In this document: in pieces, positions 20,355-29,900 of the stretch
How the letters are laid out: every line of letters starts with the position of its first letter
How positions within the stretch are numbered: the stretch's first letter is position 1
NCBI RefSeq assembly: GCF_003814005.1
Contig: NZ_CP033898.1
Span: forward strand, 1,426,001 to 1,490,000
Reading direction: 5' to 3'
Origin: Corynebacterium pseudopelargi
GTDB lineage: Bacteria; Actinomycetota; Actinomycetes; Mycobacteriales; Mycobacteriaceae
DNA length: 64,000 bases
Notes under the pieces: model-generated
What the model saw: the letters and a program-made list of their open reading frames with translations, nothing else
What the model was told of the DNA's origin: nothing
Database searches by the model: none
Position numbers and translations under genes: made by a program

Positions 20355-20831
20355 ATGCGCTTTACCCACCTAAATGATGCCGGCGCCGCCTACATGGTGG
20401 ACGTAACCAACAAGCAGCCCACCGTGCGTGAGGCCACTGCCGAAGGCGAGGTTGCGTGTTCGCCTGAGGTGCTTCAGGCTCTGCGCGATGGCAGCGTGCC
20501 CAAAGGTGATGTGTTAGCTGTTGCTCGCGTGGCAGGCATTGCTGCGGCCAAGCGCGTCCCAGAGCTTCTGCCCTTGGCGCACACCATTGGTGTGCATGGT
20601 TGTGCCGTTGACTTGGAAATCCGCGAGGATCATGTGTGGATTCAAGCCACGGTGCGCACCGCCGATCGCACTGGTGTGGAGATGGAAGCCTTAACGGCTG
20701 TGAGTGTGGCCGCGTTGAGCATTGTGGATATGGTCAAGGGCGTGGATCGTTCGGCCTACATCCGTACCTGTGGCATCGTTGCTAAATCCGGTGGGCGTTC
20801 TGGGGATTGGTCGCGTGAGCTTCCCCGCTAA
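20355..20831 (+). CDS. moaC: Cyclic pyranopterin monophosphate synthase MoaC
   Basis: MoaC rearranges the MoaA product into cyclic pyranopterin monophosphate. The 158-residue length is normal. Conserved signatures are MVDVTNKQPTVREA, AGIAAAKRVPELLPLAHTIG with the active-site Lys and His, and GVEMEALTAVSVAALSIVDM near the C-terminus. A GAGGAAG ribosome site precedes the ATG. Its 3' end overlaps the likely GTG start of mobA by 17 bases. Confidence 0.97.
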   Translation: MRFTHLNDAGAAYMVDVTNKQPTVREATAEGEVACSPEVLQALRDGSVPKGDVLAVARVAGIAAAKRVPELLPLAHTIGVHGCAVDLEIREDHVWIQATVRTADRTGVEMEALTAVSVAALSIVDMVKGVDRSAYIRTCGIVAKSGGRSGDWSRELPR

Positions 20832-21375
20832 TACCTCGGTGATTGTGCTCGCCGGCGGTAAAAGTGAGCGCATGGGCCACGATAAAGCGCAGGTGAAAGT
20901 CGATGGCATTCGGCTTTTCGACGCCACCGTGGCCAACATTCCACCACAGTGCGAGGTAGTGGCCGTAAGCCCCTTCGAGCTGGGCTTTTCACCCCAGGTG
21001 TGCGAATCTCCCGCCTACGGCGGCCCGGTCGCAGGCATTGCGGCAGCAGTGCCGAAGTGCAGTGGAGCACTCATTGCCATTATGGCCGTTGATGCACCAG
21101 CAGCACCGACGCTTTTAGCCCCAATGGCGAAGGCTTTATCCCAGCACGACGCCGATGCGGTGGTGATCAGCGATGGCTCGCATCGCAACCCCTTGTGCTC
21201 ACTGTGGCATGCCCAGGCGTTGCGCCAAGCCCTTGATCGGCTTGATCGCACCCGCGATATTGCGGCCAAGCGATTACTCGATCATGCCAAGGTTGTGGTG
21301 CTTCAAGGCAATGGTGCAGAGCAAGACTATGACACCCCGGAGCAGCTTCGAAGCCTCGGGCGCATCAGTTTCTAA
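20815..21375 (+). CDS. mobA: Molybdenum cofactor guanylyltransferase MobA
   Basis: MobA attaches GMP from GTP to Mo-molybdopterin to form the MGD cofactor used by nitrate reductase NarG. The nucleotide-binding motif VIVLAGGKSERMGHDKA is at the N-terminus and the AYGGPVAGI and MAVDAP segments follow. I chose GTG at 20815, giving 186 residues, because family similarity begins there; the open frame upstream is inside moaC. The start overlaps moaC by 17 bases, consistent with coupled translation. Its stop overlaps the stop of the convergent cupredoxin gene by four bases, and no terminator lies between them. Confidence 0.93.
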   Translation: MSFPANTSVIVLAGGKSERMGHDKAQVKVDGIRLFDATVANIPPQCEVVAVSPFELGFSPQVCESPAYGGPVAGIAAAVPKCSGALIAIMAVDAPAAPTLLAPMAKALSQHDADAVVISDGSHRNPLCSLWHAQALRQALDRLDRTRDIAAKRLLDHAKVVVLQGNGAEQDYDTPEQLRSLGRISF

Positions 21376-21776
21376 CGCATACGAATATCTAAAACCATGC
21401 CCTGCTGGCGATGCCCCGGCAAGGAGCACCAACCCTGCATGCTGCGATCCACCGTGACGCTGATGTGATCGCGCTGGCCTGGGTGAAGCAGCGCTGTGCG
21501 CTTGGACCCTAAGACCAGATCATGGGTCATATCCCCGGTATTGTGCAGCTCAATATCTAGCTGCTGGCCAGGGGCTGCCTCAATCACATCGGGGACAAAG
21601 CGCAAGCCTTCAATGCGCACCTGCACCGTGTTGCCGGCTTGCGCCTGGTGGACCTGTGCGGGTTGTTGTTCTGCCATAAGCAATTGTGGAGCAACGTGCT
21701 GGGCTGCAATGGTGAGCACCGCGGCCATAGCTAGACCGAAAAGTGCCCAGGTGAAGTTCTGAATTTGTTTATCCAT
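21372..21776 (-). CDS. Membrane-anchored small cupredoxin
   Basis: A 134-residue protein with an N-terminal membrane anchor (about residues 9-25) and an exported plastocyanin-like domain. Type-1 copper ligands can be proposed as His85 in MTHDL, then Cys117, His122 and Met127 in the C-terminal WCSLPGHRQQGM loop, the classic C-x4-H-x4-M spacing. It probably carries one electron outside the membrane. The start overlaps the stop of the upstream membrane-protein gene by eight bases, so the two are coupled. Its size and position suggest it corresponds to the cupredoxin domain found inside fused actinobacterial copper nitrite reductases. Confidence 0.85.
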   Translation of the reverse strand: MDKQIQNFTWALFGLAMAAVLTIAAQHVAPQLLMAEQQPAQVHQAQAGNTVQVRIEGLRFVPDVIEAAPGQQLDIELHNTGDMTHDLVLGSKRTALLHPGQRDHISVTVDRSMQGWCSLPGHRQQGMVLDIRMR

Positions 21777-23145
21777 GGCTCAACCCTTTTCGCTGTCGCA
21801 TGGTAGCCAGGCCCAACGCAAGCAGCGTCCACAACACACCAAGGCCTACCATCACAATCCACAAAGGACTTTGGAATAAGGCCAGCAAGCTACCAACGAT
21901 AATCAGCGCGATGCGCGCATAGCCGCTGCGTTGTGCTCTTCTTCTGGCTTGCTGCACCGCTTGGGGGCCACCGCCGATCATGGTGGGCAGCAAAAACTGC
22001 AGCACGCTTAAAACCACCAACAACAGCACCGAGGCAAGCAGCGCGGGAATGATGAGCTGGAATACCTCCCTTGGGTCGCGTCCGAGGATTAACGCTGTGG
22101 CGTCGAAAAGCTGCAAAGCAAGCAAGCTGCACAGCGCCACCACTACCCCGGCGGGTGCGGAATCGAGGCCAGAGCTTTGGCGGATCACGTTGGAAACGAT
22201 CGGCCACAGCAACCAAGCGCCCACCACGCAGATGCCAATGCCAAAAACGCCGGCGATGCGCGGTAATTGGAAAATCAGTAGCCACACAATGTGCAACAGA
22301 CACACGCTGAGCAGGAACAAGGCCGGTAGGATGCGCGCGCGGGCTGTCTCGCTAATGGCAGTGCCGCTGAGCGTAGGCAGCAAAGTAAGCACCGTGGCGT
22401 AGATGGTAAACGCAACAAAGCCCCATAACGCCGCGCGCCCGTGAGCTGCGATCAGCCCGCTAAAGCTGCCCACACCGAATCCGGCGCACACCACGCAAGT
22501 AATAGCGATGCACAGGGCAAGAAGTGCTGCGATGTACATGGGCACTGTGCTGGCAAAACGCCCAGCTAGTGAGCCGCGCAGCCTGGTTATCACCCACCAC
22601 AACTGCCAAAGGGTGGCCACTGTGATCAACAGGGCGCCTAATGCCTCTAGCAGATGCCAGCGGCTGGCAGGGCTTGAGACCATGAGCAGCATCACGCCTA
22701 CTTGCAGCAGGGCGATTCTTGCCGCGATGGCGCGAAAGCCACTGGGAGGTTGGCGGGTCAGTGCCTCCGTGAAGTGGGTGATGTAGCCAAAAATAGCTGT
22801 GGCGATGGCACCAAGGGTGACGGCATGGATGGCTTGCCACCAGCTCACCGGTTGGCCAAGTGCACGGGCAACCCAGGCGGCAATCGCGCTGATCACCCAC
22901 ACGGCGATGATCACAAATAAGCTGCTATGCCAGCGCGCCCTGGCCGCCAATGAGACATCGCTCAATGCCACCTGCGCAGTCTTGCCGGGCGTGGGGTGAA
23001 GGGAGTGAACGCCAGCCGGGCTGGAATTCAGCGCGATGGGGGCGGGCTTGGCGGCAAGGTTGTCGGCGGGGTGCTTGGGGTGTGTGCCTTCGGCCTTCTT
23101 GCCTGCTGGCTCAGGCTTATTGGGTTGAGGCGGCTGCAGTTGCAC
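21769..23145 (-). CDS. Polytopic membrane protein resembling the membrane domain of copper nitrite reductase fusions
   Basis: A 458-residue protein with a soluble Pro-rich N-terminus (about 70 residues) and then around 11 or 12 hydrophobic helices. Conserved-looking His residues sit in HAVTLGAIATAIFGYITH and in LIAAHGRAALWGF. I recall similar motifs in the membrane part of actinobacterial multicopper oxidase or NirK fusion proteins. No multicopper oxidase domain follows; instead a separate small cupredoxin gene overlaps its 3' end. I chose GTG at 23145 because a perfect AAGGAGG site lies six bases upstream; the frame is open earlier, but that part overlaps the previous gene. It overlaps the NnrS-like gene by 29 bases. 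Confidence 0.75.
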   Translation of the reverse strand: MQLQPPQPNKPEPAGKKAEGTHPKHPADNLAAKPAPIALNSSPAGVHSLHPTPGKTAQVALSDVSLAARARWHSSLFVIIAVWVISAIAAWVARALGQPVSWWQAIHAVTLGAIATAIFGYITHFTEALTRQPPSGFRAIAARIALLQVGVMLLMVSSPASRWHLLEALGALLITVATLWQLWWVITRLRGSLAGRFASTVPMYIAALLALCIAITCVVCAGFGVGSFSGLIAAHGRAALWGFVAFTIYATVLTLLPTLSGTAISETARARILPALFLLSVCLLHIVWLLIFQLPRIAGVFGIGICVVGAWLLWPIVSNVIRQSSGLDSAPAGVVVALCSLLALQLFDATALILGRDPREVFQLIIPALLASVLLLVVLSVLQFLLPTMIGGGPQAVQQARRRAQRSGYARIALIIVGSLLALFQSPLWIVMVGLGVLWTLLALGLATMRQRKGLSHG

Positions 23146-24223
23146 GGCGCACCTCCTTGTGTTGGCCTCGGAATACGCTAAGACAGATGGCGCAGGCCAT
23201 AAACAGCACAATAGCGATCACATTCACGCTTATGGCCACCTGCCAGCTCAACGTGATGCCAGCAAGCGCGCTGATCACTCGCATAGCCAGGCTGAGATGC
23301 AAGATGATCAAGGGGATGTACAGCACCGGGCTATATGGCAGTGGGCGCTTGGTAATGGCAGTGGCGATGGTGGGTGCGTGAGCGAAGATCATTGAAAATA
23401 CAAAGCCTAAAAAGATCATGTGACCCCGCAGATCATACGGCCCATCGAGCATCCAGGCGCAGGCAGCAGCACACAGCCAGCCATAGCCTAAAAGCATGCA
23501 CCAGGCGCTATAGCGAGGCAGGCCTGTAGAGCGGATAAGCCTGCGGGCTACGTCGATCTGCACTGATCGAAGAGCAAGCAAGAGCAAGAAGAAGCCCAGC
23601 AGGCGTTGGCCATTGGGAATCACCGCGGCAGCAAAGACGCAGAGCACTAACACGGCGATGCTGGCTTCAGCCTGTGCACCGCTAAAAGCCACGCGGGCAA
23701 GTTCCATGCGCTCGCCGATGATGGTGGCTATAAGGAAGATCGCAGCGAAGGCCAGCGCTTGGCTAAAGGTGTGGTTTAAAAGCCACTGCAACACTGCGCA
23801 AGCACCGGCAACGGCACCAACCATCTGCACCAAAATTGCGGTGGTGGCCGCACGCTTTTGGATGCTGATGTAGATGGCAAGCAGGCCTATAAAGGTGCCT
23901 AGCCAGGCAATGCCGGGGATGAGGCCAAGGCCTAAAAGCATGGCAACACTGCCGCAAAGGCCAAGCACCGGCACAATCCAAGCCCAGGGTTTTCTCACCG
24001 CTACTGCGCGCTCGAGGCTGATGACGGTGCCAAGAAAACCAAAGACCATCAGTGCGCCGTGATCGATGGGATGTGATCGAATCTCAAGCGGTGCAGCCAA
24101 AACGCCGCCGAGCCCGAGTCCTGCACCCAGGCCGATGATGAGGGAGATTCCCGCGCCTGCCAGCAGCAGCAATCGGCCGATGGGTGCCCGCTTAGCCCCG
24201 GAATTGTTTTTCACACCTTTCAT
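23117..24223 (-). CDS. NnrS-like multi-pass membrane protein
   Basis: A 368-residue protein with about 12 hydrophobic helices. The segments SHPIDHGALMVFGFLGTVISLERA near the N-terminus (shown only as a family pattern) and GHMIFLGFVFSMIFAHAP near the C-terminus carry His residues that could bind heme or metal. They resemble NnrS, a membrane protein linked to relief of nitric-oxide stress in denitrifiers. The assignment is by eye and moderate. It is first in a three-gene minus-strand run with the membrane protein and the cupredoxin. Its ATG is only 18 bases from the divergent DUF2249 start, so its promoter lies largely within that neighbour. Confidence 0.65.
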   Translation of the reverse strand: MKGVKNNSGAKRAPIGRLLLLAGAGISLIIGLGAGLGLGGVLAAPLEIRSHPIDHGALMVFGFLGTVISLERAVAVRKPWAWIVPVLGLCGSVAMLLGLGLIPGIAWLGTFIGLLAIYISIQKRAATTAILVQMVGAVAGACAVLQWLLNHTFSQALAFAAIFLIATIIGERMELARVAFSGAQAEASIAVLVLCVFAAAVIPNGQRLLGFFLLLLALRSVQIDVARRLIRSTGLPRYSAWCMLLGYGWLCAAACAWMLDGPYDLRGHMIFLGFVFSMIFAHAPTIATAITKRPLPYSPVLYIPLIILHLSLAMRVISALAGITLSWQVAISVNVIAIVLFMACAICLSVFRGQHKEVRRATAAASTQ

Positions 24224-24231
24224 CGTAGTTA
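24204..24231 (+). promoter_or_regulatory. Candidate promoter of the DUF2249 gene
   Basis: A TTGTTT -35-like element (24204-24209) and a TAGTTA -10-like element (24226-24231) are separated by 16 bases. The expected transcription start falls at or next to the ATG at 24242, which would give a leaderless mRNA. The reverse complement of the -10, TAACTA, faces the NnrS-like gene and could serve it too. Confidence 0.45.
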
Positions 24232-24241
24232 TTCACCGGCT

Positions 24242-24505
24242 ATGCTTCCAACCATGCAATTACCTCTTTCAAGCACCGAACAAACCCCCACGCTCAACGC
24301 CTGCGTGATCCCCCATGCGCTTCGCCACGGCGCAATTCACGGCGCGCTGGGTTCCCGAGGCGTGGGCGAAGCCATGATCCTCATTGCGCCGCACAACCCA
24401 ATTCCCTTGCTCAAAGAAGTTGAGGCGCGCGAAGAAACCTTCGAGGTGAAATACCTCCAAGAAGGCCCGCAGGATTGGCACATCCAATTCACCCGCACCG
24501 CCTAA
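24242..24505 (+). CDS. DUF2249 domain protein
   Basis: An 87-residue soluble protein of unknown function. The C-terminal two thirds, with RGVGEAMILIAPHNPIPLL and then EVKYLQEGPQDWHIQF, has the fold pattern of DUF2249, a TusA/SirA-like small domain often found beside denitrification and nitric-oxide genes. ATG at 24242 fits a leaderless start from the promoter noted upstream; the second ATG at 24254 is possible, and neither has a Shine-Dalgarno sequence. It is divergent from the NnrS-like gene and followed by a strong terminator, so it is transcribed alone. Confidence 0.8.
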   Translation: MLPTMQLPLSSTEQTPTLNACVIPHALRHGAIHGALGSRGVGEAMILIAPHNPIPLLKEVEAREETFEVKYLQEGPQDWHIQFTRTA

Positions 24506-24516
24506 CAGCAGACAAG

Positions 24517-24546
24517 GACCGGCGAAGGAGATTCGCCGGTCTTTTT
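24517..24546 (+). terminator. Terminator after the DUF2249 gene
   Basis: A ten-base perfect stem (24517-24526 with 24532-24541) with a five-base loop is followed by five T on the plus strand. It isolates the small DUF2249 gene from the convergent mog-like gene. Confidence 0.9.
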
Positions 24547-24657
24547 GCGTTCTAGCCCGCCCGCTCGGGCCCACTGCCGTCGCTAGCCACGCGTGGCCGA
24601 CGCCCTGCCCTCGACTCACGCCCTGCCAGCAGGCCAGACATCAACCCCGCGCAGGCC

Positions 24658-25269
24658 TTAAGCCACCTTCTCCCCTTCAGCAGCCTCAATGCCGCAACGC
24701 GGTACCGCTTCGCGTTGGGATTCTGCTTCACGCTGTGGTTCCACTTCGCGCCGGGCTTCCACTTCGCGCCGGGCGTCTGCCTCGCTATGAGCATCGAGCG
24801 CCTCGGCGAGGCTATCCCACACGCTGGCAATCACCTCAAGCACATCACGCACCCCTCCGCGAGAACTCGGCGTATTCACCAACAGGCACACCTTTTGCCC
24901 CACCCTGGCAATGCCGATCACACCTCTGCTTAGACCGGCCTTCTCGGTGTGGGCGAGGCCTTGGATGAGCACTTGGGTTTCTAGGCCGTAAAGGCGCTGG
25001 ATCATGTGCTCCATGCTGATTTCAGGTGTGACGTTGCCCGGATTTAGCCCGGTGCCACCGGCGACAACGATCACCGCGGGCTGCTTGCTGGCTGCCCATG
25101 CAAATGCGGCTTTGAGCGGCCCACTCCCCTCGCCTACACAGCGTTGATGCACTGTGTTTGCGCCAAGGGCTTTGAGGGCGCGTTCGATTTCTGGCCCGGC
25201 TTTGTTTGGCCGCTGGCCTTGGATTATGCGATCGCCAACCACGATGCCCACAGCATCCCATTCCTGCAT
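24658..25269 (-). CDS. mog: MogA/MoaB-like molybdopterin adenylyltransferase
   Basis: This family adenylates molybdopterin before molybdate insertion by MoeA. The MoCF-binding signature is VVAGGTGLNPGNVTPE near residue 85, and the GIVVGDRIIQGQRPNKAGPEI start is typical. I chose ATG at 25269, giving 203 residues with a GAAGG site upstream; the frame is open further but those residues are not family-like. After the normal domain (about 160 residues) comes an unusual charged tail of repeated Glu-Ala-Arg-Arg-Glu-Val-like hexapeptides coded by 18-base repeats. It is divergent from narK, where it would support nitrate reductase maturation. Confidence 0.88.
   Translation of the reverse strand: MQEWDAVGIVVGDRIIQGQRPNKAGPEIERALKALGANTVHQRCVGEGSGPLKAAFAWAASKQPAVIVVAGGTGLNPGNVTPEISMEHMIQRLYGLETQVLIQGLAHTEKAGLSRGVIGIARVGQKVCLLVNTPSSRGGVRDVLEVIASVWDSLAEALDAHSEADARREVEARREVEPQREAESQREAVPRCGIEAAEGEKVA
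24703..24792 (-). repeat. 18-bp in-frame repeats in the mog-like tail
   Basis: Five 18-base units follow one another. The units at 24739-24756 and 24757-24774 are identical and the flanking ones are diverged. They code for a repeated acidic-basic hexapeptide at the protein's C-terminus. Confidence 0.8.
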
Positions 25270-25567
25270 GTCGCACCTTCCCTTCGCCTTGAGCACAGCG
25301 CGTGTGTGCCGTCGTTGCAGCGTTGGGCCATGAGCATCTGGCAAACGGCGTGCATGTTCAGACTCGCCCGGCATTTTCCAGTGCGGTGTCCGGCCTACGC
25401 CTTCACGCTTAGAGCCTGACTTTTTGCAGGTCACGCCCAGCAACAACGGTTTTTTTGATTTTTTTCCGGCAAAATTACCCTTTTGAGTATTAAACACGGT
25501 AAATTCGAAGTCAATTAGCGTGAGGTGACAGGCACCTCATAGCGCCCCTTTTTTCCAAAGGAATCAC
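25270..25567. promoter_or_regulatory. Divergent regulatory region between mog and narK
   Basis: About 300 bases with no credible gene. The part next to narK is A/T-rich (runs of T near 25450-25465). It contains a perfect palindrome with seven-base arms, TGAGGTG and CACCTCA, at 25521-25539, 29 bases before the narK start. A ribosome site AAAGGA lies six bases before the narK ATG. The region should carry the oxygen- and nitrate-responsive promoter of narKGHJI, which ArnR represses in C. glutamicum. I could not recognise a consensus ArnR or GlxR site with confidence. Confidence 0.55.
25521..25539. promoter_or_regulatory. 19-bp perfect palindrome upstream of narK
   Basis: Arms TGAGGTG and CACCTCA are separated by five bases. 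Its position just upstream of the narK ribosome site suits a repressor operator or a short leader hairpin. Confidence 0.5.
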
Positions 25568-26893
25568 ATGACGCAACTACGCACCGACCAACGCGTGCTT
25601 GAGGGCTGGGACCCCGAGCACCAAGAAACCTGGGACAGCAAAATTGCCTGGACCACGTTGTGGATCTCCACCATCGTGCTGATCATCGGCTTCGCTACCT
25701 GGTATCTCGTCTCTGCAATCGCGCCGATGCTCAACCAAATCGGCTTCGACCTGAGCAAATCGCAGCTCTACTGGCTTACCGCCATCCCCGGACTCTCCTG
25801 CGGTATCTTCCGACTCATCTTCATGTTCTTGCCGCCTATGATCGGCACCCGGAAGCTCGTGAGCATGTCCTCCCTGCTGTTCGTCATCCCGATGTTCGGC
25901 TGGTTCTTCGCCGTCCAAAACTCCGATACCCCCTACTGGTGGCTGCTCACCCTCGCTTTCATCTCGGGCATCGGCGGCGGCGTCTTCTCAGGCTTCATGC
26001 CCTCCACCGGCTACTTCTTTCCTAAGCGCCTCCAAGGCACAGCCTTGGGCATCCAGGCCGGCATTGGTAACTTCGGCATTTCCTTTATCCAGCTCGTAGC
26101 CCCGTGGCTCATGGGCTTTAGCCTCCTTGGCCTTGGCTTCGTGGCTCCCCAACGCACCGACGCTGGCGAAGTATTCGTCCACACCCCCGCCATCATCATG
26201 GTGCCCTGGGCAATCGTCGGCGCCATCGTGGCTTGGATGCTGCTTAAAGATGTGCCGGTAAAGGCAAATATCCGCCAACAGATCGACATCTTCGGCAACA
26301 AGAACACCTGGATCCTCACCGTGGTGTATCTGATGACCTTCGGCGCATTCTCCGGTTTCGCCGCACAGTTCGCACTACTGATCAACAACGTCTTTGGCGA
26401 GGCCTCCCAATTCGCAGGCCAGTACGCAGACCTTCCCAAGGGCGCAAAATATGCCTTCCTCGGCCCACTGATCGGTGCCCTGGTTCGCGCCATGTGGGGT
26501 CCTTTGTGCGACCGTTTCGGTGGCGCAATCTGGACCTTCATCGGCGGCGCCGGCATGACCATCTTCACCGCTTTGGCAGCCTTGACGCTCAACCCCGATG
26601 AGCCCGGCCAGTACAAGTGGTTCTTGATTTTCATGCTCATCGTCTTCTTCTTCACCGGCCTTGGCAATGCGGGCACCTTCAAGCAAATGCCCATGATTTT
26701 GCCCAAGCGCCAAGCCGGCGGCGTGATCGGCTGGACCGGTGGCATTGCAGCATTCGGCCCGTTTATTTGCGGTGTGCTGTTGTCGTTGATGGCACCACAG
26801 GTGTTCTTCTTCGGCTGCGTGGTCTTCTTCGCCATCACCACGGCCTTGGTGTGGATCTACTACGCCCGACCCGGCGCTCCCTTCCCAGGTTAA
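25568..26893 (+). CDS. narK: Nitrate/nitrite transporter NarK
   Basis: A major-facilitator protein that imports nitrate and exports nitrite for respiration. The 441-residue sequence has about 12 membrane helices. Family features include the Gly-rich nitrate signature GIQAGIGNFGISFIQ near residue 160 and a second Gly-rich helix near GLGNAGTFKQMP. The N-terminal segment EGWDPEHQETWDSKIAW is typical of corynebacterial NarK. It is the first gene of narKGHJI and is 55 bases before narG. Confidence 0.97.
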   Translation: MTQLRTDQRVLEGWDPEHQETWDSKIAWTTLWISTIVLIIGFATWYLVSAIAPMLNQIGFDLSKSQLYWLTAIPGLSCGIFRLIFMFLPPMIGTRKLVSMSSLLFVIPMFGWFFAVQNSDTPYWWLLTLAFISGIGGGVFSGFMPSTGYFFPKRLQGTALGIQAGIGNFGISFIQLVAPWLMGFSLLGLGFVAPQRTDAGEVFVHTPAIIMVPWAIVGAIVAWMLLKDVPVKANIRQQIDIFGNKNTWILTVVYLMTFGAFSGFAAQFALLINNVFGEASQFAGQYADLPKGAKYAFLGPLIGALVRAMWGPLCDRFGGAIWTFIGGAGMTIFTALAALTLNPDEPGQYKWFLIFMLIVFFFTGLGNAGTFKQMPMILPKRQAGGVIGWTGGIAAFGPFICGVLLSLMAPQVFFFGCVVFFAITTALVWIYYARPGAPFPG

Positions 26894-26948
26894 GCCGCGT
26901 TTCGTGCCCCTTATCACTATCAACAGCAAATAAGAAAGGGTCCTTACG

Positions 26949-29900
26949 ATGCCAACAGCTTCGCAATCGTCTAACCCCCTCTTCCAAATGGGCAGCTTCT
27001 TGCGCAAGGGCGAAACCGGCAAAGAAGGCCAGCAAATCTTCCTCAAAGGTGGCCGCCAGGCGGATGTCTTTTATCGCGACCGCTGGGCTTTTGACAAGGT
27101 TGTGCGTTCCACCCACGGCGTGAACTGCACTGGTTCTTGTTCCTGGAAGGTCTACGTAAAAGATGGCGTGATCACCTGGGAATCCCAGGCAGTGGATTAC
27201 CCAAGCACCGGGCCAGACATGCCCGATTATGAGCCTCGTGGTTGCCCTCGCGGCGCATCCTTTTCCTGGTACACCTACTCGCCTACGCGCATTCGCTACC
27301 CCTATATCCGCGGCGTTCTTCTTGATATGTTCCGCGAGGCCAAGGGGCGTTTGGGCGATCCCGTCCTCGCGTGGCGCGAGATCGTGGAAACCCCTGAAAA
27401 GCGTCAGGCCTATATCTCTCAGCGCGGCAAGGGCGGCTTGGTGCGTGTGGGTTACGACGAGGCAATGGAAATTGCTGCCGCAGCCCATGTGTACACCGTC
27501 AAGCAATATGGCCCCGACCGCATCGCGGGCTTTACCGTGATCCCGGCGATGTCGCAGGTTTCTTATGGTGCAGGTACTCGCTTCTTGCAACTTATCGGCG
27601 GCGTGGCCTTGTCCTTCTACGACTGGTACGCAGACCTTCCGCCTGCTTCTCCTCAAACCTTCGGCGATCAAACCGATGTGCCGGAATCTGGCGACTGGTA
27701 TAACTCCAGCTATCTGATGATGTGGGGTTCGAATATCCCCGTCACCCGTACTCCCGACGCGCACTTTATGGCAGAGGCGCGCTATAAGGGCACCAAGGTT
27801 GTGGTGGTCTCTCCCGACTTTGCAGATAACACCAAGTTTGCTGATGAATGGCTCAGGCTTGCACCTGGCACCGATGGTGCGCTGGCTTTTGCCATGGGTC
27901 ATGTGATCTTAAGCGAATTCCATGTGGGCAAGAAGGAGCCTTTCTTCCTTGACTACATGCGGCAATTCACCGATGCCCCCTTCCTTGTGGAGCTGGATCA
28001 GCGAGCAGACGGCACCTTTACCCCAGGCAAGTTCCTCAGTGCAGCCCAAAGCGGTGACGATTCGCTGGCAAGCACGGCTAATGCCACTCACCGCCTGCTG
28101 GTGATGGAAGCTGATGGTGCCATCAAGGATCCCGGCGGCACCGTGGCTGATCGCTGGGGTGATGATGGCGAGGGCAAGTGGAACCTCAAGCTCGATGGTG
28201 TTGCTCCGGTGATGTCGGTGGCAGAAACCAATGGCTTTGATACTGCCGAGGTGTGCTTCCCGCGCTTTGATCTTCCAGGCGGCGGCGATCAGGCAGGACC
28301 TGTTGGTGCTGGCGTCGTGCACCGTGGTGTGCCTACACGCACGGTCAACGGCAAGCTGGTTACCACCGTGTATGACTTGATGCTCGCCCACTACGGTGTG
28401 CGCCGCGAAGAGCTGAACTTGCCTGGTCAGTGGCCTGAAGATTTCTTTGATGCTTCTGTGGTGGGCACTCCTGCATGGCAAGAAGAGCTCACCGGCGTAC
28501 CTGCGAATGCCGCGATCCGTATTGGGCGCGAATTTGCTCAAAATGCTGTGGATTCCGGCGGACGTTCGCAGATCATTATGGGCGCTGGTGTCAACCACTA
28601 CTTCCATGCTGATTCCATCTATCGCACCTTCTTGGCACTGACCTCGATGTGCGGTACCCAGGGTGTCAATGGTGGCGGCTGGGCACACTATGTGGGCCAG
28701 GAAAAGCTGCGTCCGATGAATGGTTGGGGCCAGTACGCTTTTGCAGGCGACTGGAACCGCCCGCCACGTCAGATGATTTCTACCGGCTTCTACTACCTCA
28801 CCACTGATCAGTGGCGCTATGACTCCACCAAGGCCGCACGTTTGGCCTCGCCTTTGGCAAACCGTGGCGTGGTGGGTAATAAGACCACCGCCGATACGCT
28901 GGTGGAATCGATGAAGCGCGGTTGGATGCCTTCGTATCCGCAGTTTGATCGCAACACCTTGTTGCTGGCCGAAGAAGCCAAGCAGCAAGGCATCTCCCCT
29001 CAAGAACACATTGCCAATGAGCTCAATGCGGGCAATCTTCATTTTGCTTGCGAGGATCCGGATAATCCGCAGAACTATCCGCGTATTTTGCTCAACTGGC
29101 GTACCAACCTTCTGGGTTCTTCTGCCAAGGGCACGGAGTTCTTCTTGCGCCACATGCTTGGTATTGATTCTGATGCTTCTGCCGAAGAGATCGGTCCGGA
29201 AGATCGCCCCGAGCAGATGGTCTGGCGCGATGAGGCCCCGAAGGGGAAGTTGGATCTGATGATGACCACCGACTTCCGCAACACGTCTACCTCGCTGAGC
29301 TCGGATATCGTGCTGCCTGCTGCTACTTGGTATGAAAAGCACGATATGTCTTCTACAGACATGCACCCCTTCTTGCACTCCTTTAATGCGGCCATTAATC
29401 CGCCCTGGGAGGCACGAAGCGATTTCGAGGTCTTCCGCGATTTGGCCGCAGCGTTTTCTAAGCTCGCAGCCAAGTGGTTAGGCACGCAGACCGACGTGGT
29501 GGCTGCACCACTTGCGCACGATTCCCCAGACGAGCTGGCTATGCCCGGTGGTGTGGTGCCGCCGCTGGATGAGCACGGCTACGTTCCAGGCAAGACCATG
29601 GCCAAGCTCATCCCCGTCGAGCGCGACTATGCGGCCGTGTATGAAAAGTGGATGCACTTAGGCCCGCTCACGGGCAAACTTGGCACCGGTGTGCATGGCA
29701 CGGCGTATAACGTCGAAAAGCAAACCGAAGAGCTCAAGTTGATCCTGGGCGAATCCGAAACCACCACCGCCGGACTGCGCCCGGACCTGAGCACCGCGCC
29801 GAAGGTGATCGACATGATCTTGCACCTTTCTGGCGTCTCGAATGGCGAGGTGGCAGCCGAAGGCTTCCGCAATCAGGCAAAGCGCACTGGCCTGGATAAC

